The position numbers were made by a program, and so were the translations under genes. A stretch of 20,279 bases of DNA, from IMG/VR virus record IMGVR_UViG_3300043137_000253, positions 1-20,279 of that record, one strand, 5' to 3'. The notes below the pieces were generated by a model that ran no database searches, was not told the origin of the DNA, and saw only the letters and a program-made list of their open reading frames with translations. Of this stretch, positions 18,957 to 20,279 are shown piece after piece. Source of the stretch: a virus. The first letter of the stretch is position 1. Every line of letters begins with the position of its first letter.

Positions 18957-19192
18957 CACAATACAATCATTGGTACTACACTGATAATGCAGACTTTGAA
19001 TGCACTATCGAAGTAGAAGCAGGTAGCATTTGTCAAATCCGTGATGAAAAAGGAGGCTATGAACCAGACTACGCTGATGAAATCTATGTCATTGAAGTTA
19101 AACACAAAGACACTGATATCATTGATGTAATCCATCCAGATGTACTCAAAGAAATCGTGTCTCAATTCGTTGAAGTAAATTCCTCACTCTGA
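18953..19192 (+). CDS. Hypothetical acidic protein, 79 aa
   Basis: The start is coupled to the preceding stop (ATGA). The sequence MTQYNHWYYTDNADFECTIE continues VEAGSICQIRDEKGGYEPDY and ends HPDVLKEIVSQFVEVNSSL. It is acidic, beta-rich in front and helical at the end. The strand-rich part with CTIEVEAGS and EIYVIEVKHKDTDI suggests a small beta barrel. Some phage early proteins in this size range with this outline have been described only as hypothetical. Confidence 0.75.
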   Translation: MTQYNHWYYTDNADFECTIEVEAGSICQIRDEKGGYEPDYADEIYVIEVKHKDTDIIDVIHPDVLKEIVSQFVEVNSSL

Positions 19193-19200
19193 AAGCCTAT

Positions 19201-19644
19201 ATGCAAAATCCTTTAAGTGAATACCGTAGTAATCTGTTTGCTACTCATGATAACCTTGATGAGTCATTCGCATACCTAAACAGTATGATCTCCACAATGA
19301 CAATCAGTGATCAACAAGGTATCAATGTAGCTGTACGTTGCTTAATCAATACTCTTGCAGAAGAAATTGATAAAGTATACCATCCAAGTAAAAACACTTC
19401 TATTGCAACTCTTGTAGAAAACTACCTTAACAGTAACCTTGCAGAACGTGTTGAAGAACTTGTTAATGACCAGTTAAATAACGCTATCGGTGAATACATG
19501 AACAACGAGTTTGATATCAATGACTATGAAGACAACATTGACTGGTCTTATCGTATTGAATCTAACCTTGACAAAGAAGTTCTAAGAGAACTTGTTGAAG
19601 AAACAATCAAAGACAACATAACATTTGAGGTGCGTGTATCTTGA
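19201..19644 (+). CDS. Hypothetical acidic helical protein, 147 aa
   Basis: ATG 19201 follows a weak GAAAG. The protein is helical and acidic: QNPLSEYRSNLFATHDNLDE, then QGINVAVRCLINTLAEEIDK, a long amphipathic stretch (ATLVENYLNSNLAERVEELV, NDQLNNAIGEYMNNEFDIND) and a C-terminal ESNLDKEVLRELVEETIKDN. Repeated LxxxVEExV patterns suggest a coiled coil. It overlaps the next start (TTGA). No family recognised. Confidence 0.75.
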   Translation: MQNPLSEYRSNLFATHDNLDESFAYLNSMISTMTISDQQGINVAVRCLINTLAEEIDKVYHPSKNTSIATLVENYLNSNLAERVEELVNDQLNNAIGEYMNNEFDINDYEDNIDWSYRIESNLDKEVLRELVEETIKDNITFEVRVS

Positions 19645-19874
19645 ACCAACCAGAAAATAACGGATACTTTGTATTCACCAAACAAGGTTACGATCGAACC
19701 TACTATTGTGTAGGCGGTCGTGAAATTAAACTTGAAGACGCAGTGTGCTATCTGTTCTCAACAGAAGCTTCCCGAGTATGTACAAAAATGAATCAAAGGC
19801 TTAATGATGAACTCCGTCAAAAAGAAACGCTCGATGAATCCAGAAGTCCTAGCCAAGGGCAAAGCGGCTCTTGA
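19641..19874 (+). CDS. Hypothetical protein with TTG start, 77 aa
   Basis: The start is TTG at 19641, overlapping the preceding stop (TTGA), with GAGGTG about 11 bases upstream; no ATG lies near. The protein is MNQPENNGYFVFTKQGYDRT, then YYCVGGREIKLEDAVCYLFS and a helix SRVCTKMNQRLNDELRQKET. Its C-terminal part shares 71 bases with the next gene in another frame, and its Ser/Gln/Gly-rich last residues may be non-essential. Not recognised. Confidence 0.65.
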   Translation: MNQPENNGYFVFTKQGYDRTYYCVGGREIKLEDAVCYLFSTEASRVCTKMNQRLNDELRQKETLDESRSPSQGQSGS

Positions 19875-20109
19875 ACAGTGGCGTAAAGAAAAAGCTTATG
19901 CTGTAAAGAAAGGTGGTAAGTTCCTTGAAGCATGGAATGAAGAACAAGAGCTAAAGAAAGCTCAAAAACGTACTTCACCCATGCAAGCTATTAAGAATTT
20001 CTGTAATGACTGTGTAGGAGGTATTCGTACAGACATAACCAACTGTACTGCTAAACAATGTTCTCTGTATATCTATCGTCCATACAAGAAAGGTGATGAT
20101 AATGAATGA
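19804..20109 (+). CDS. Conserved small phage protein with Cys cluster, 101 aa
   Basis: ATGATG at 19804-19809 follows AAAGGC, so the start is 19804 or 19807; both lie inside the preceding gene. A further ATG at 19834 is the later alternative. The front is basic and helical (MNPEVLAKGKAALEQWRKEK). The C-terminal segment AIKNFCNDCVGGIRTDITNC, TAKQCSLYIYRPYKKG matches a small family I know from many phages and prophages (C-x2-C-x-GG ... C-x4-C ... L-x-x-Y-R), probably a zinc-binding element. The function of that family is unknown to me. It overlaps the next gene by eight bases. Confidence 0.78.
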   Translation: MMNSVKKKRSMNPEVLAKGKAALEQWRKEKAYAVKKGGKFLEAWNEEQELKKAQKRTSPMQAIKNFCNDCVGGIRTDITNCTAKQCSLYIYRPYKKGDDNE

Positions 20110-20248
20110 ATACTGCTTTCAAATTAGTCGTACATCAACAGTGTGGGTATGCGCTATTGATGAAGAAGAAGCTGAGTCTAAAGTCTATGAAACAATAGGC
20201 TATGATCCAGAAGAAATGGAACTTGTTGATGTAAACTTTGATATATGA
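20102..20248 (+). CDS. Small acidic hypothetical protein, 48 aa
   Basis: ATG 20102 overlaps the stop of the previous gene, with GGTGATGAT as nearby ribosome-binding sequence. The peptide is MNEYCFQISRTSTVWVCAID then EEEAESKVYETIGYDPEEME and a short end. A strand-helix-strand outline like the 52-aa protein at 14135 is visible, without clear homology. Its TGA overlaps the next ATG (ATATGA). Confidence 0.68.
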   Translation: MNEYCFQISRTSTVWVCAIDEEEAESKVYETIGYDPEEMELVDVNFDI

Positions 20249-20279
20249 AACTCTACGAACTACCCAGAGGATCATACTT
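20245..20279 (+). CDS. Start of a further early gene, cut by the window edge
   Basis: ATG 20245 overlaps the stop of the 48-aa gene (ATGA). Eleven codons are visible (MKLYELPRGSY) before the window ends. The coupling and the plausible start peptide suggest a real gene; nothing can be said about its function. Confidence 0.55.
   Translation, partial: MKLYELPRGSY

Noticed and set aside
1-20279. tRNA, rRNA, CRISPR array, insertion sequence, integrase with attachment sites
   Set aside because: None seen by eye: no cloverleaf with GTTCRA-type arm, no regular spaced repeats outside the fiber gene, no transposase or recombinase motifs. A dedicated search could still find a missed tRNA.

Overview
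The window is part of a tailed double-stranded DNA bacteriophage genome (Caudoviricetes). The left 12.3 kb is a late, leftward (minus-strand) virion and packaging module. The right 8 kb is a rightward early or accessory cluster of small genes. No integrase, repressor, tRNA, rRNA or CRISPR array was found. Large terminase, portal, scaffold, an SU10-type capsid protein and an adaptor-like protein suggest a phage with a short tail (podovirus-like), but the tail genes beyond the left edge are not visible. Strong Shine-Dalgarno (SD) sites and AT-leaning codon use fit a Gram-negative host; the host cannot be named.

Late module, in transcription order (right to left): a promoter-like site at 12281-12308; large terminase (10619-12259); three small basic conserved phage proteins (51, 86 and 48 aa); a 248-aa beta-rich probable virion protein (9173-9919); portal (6856-9111); two small proteins; scaffold-like protein (5055-6191); major capsid protein (3910-5025) followed by a strong terminator; two small proteins; adaptor-like protein (2274-3185); and a tail fiber that runs off the left edge. 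The fiber has an Ala/Ser/Thr-rich stalk and tandem 60-residue repeats.

The junction (12260-13192) is the strangest part. From 12504 to 12752 there is only one adenine on the plus strand, and it lies in the SD sequence GGAGG of a GTG-start gene at 12605. Adenine avoidance continues at synonymous positions through that gene and into the first 51 codons of the next, then stops abruptly near 13192. The 12605 gene is a diverged paralog of the normally composed gene at 14494.

The rightward region has about 25 small, tightly packed genes, many with 1-8 base overlaps and most unrecognised. Recognisable members are an endonuclease VII-type HNH nuclease (16271-16669), a gp2.5-like single-stranded DNA-binding protein (17295-17798) and a small Cys-rich conserved phage protein (19804-20109). 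One minus-strand gene (16798-17187), a candidate small terminase, is embedded in this cluster. Several intergenic stretches fold into hairpins, and 15250-15404 is a candidate structured RNA.

Four copies of a roughly 20-base site (consensus YTAGYCGGWWCMTAATA, then usually AGAGAA) occur in non-coding or gene-end positions. Three lie just upstream of, and point into, the terminase, HNH and inverted genes. They resemble single-subunit phage RNA polymerase promoters of the SP6/T7 type in layout and may be a phage-specific promoter family linking the two modules.
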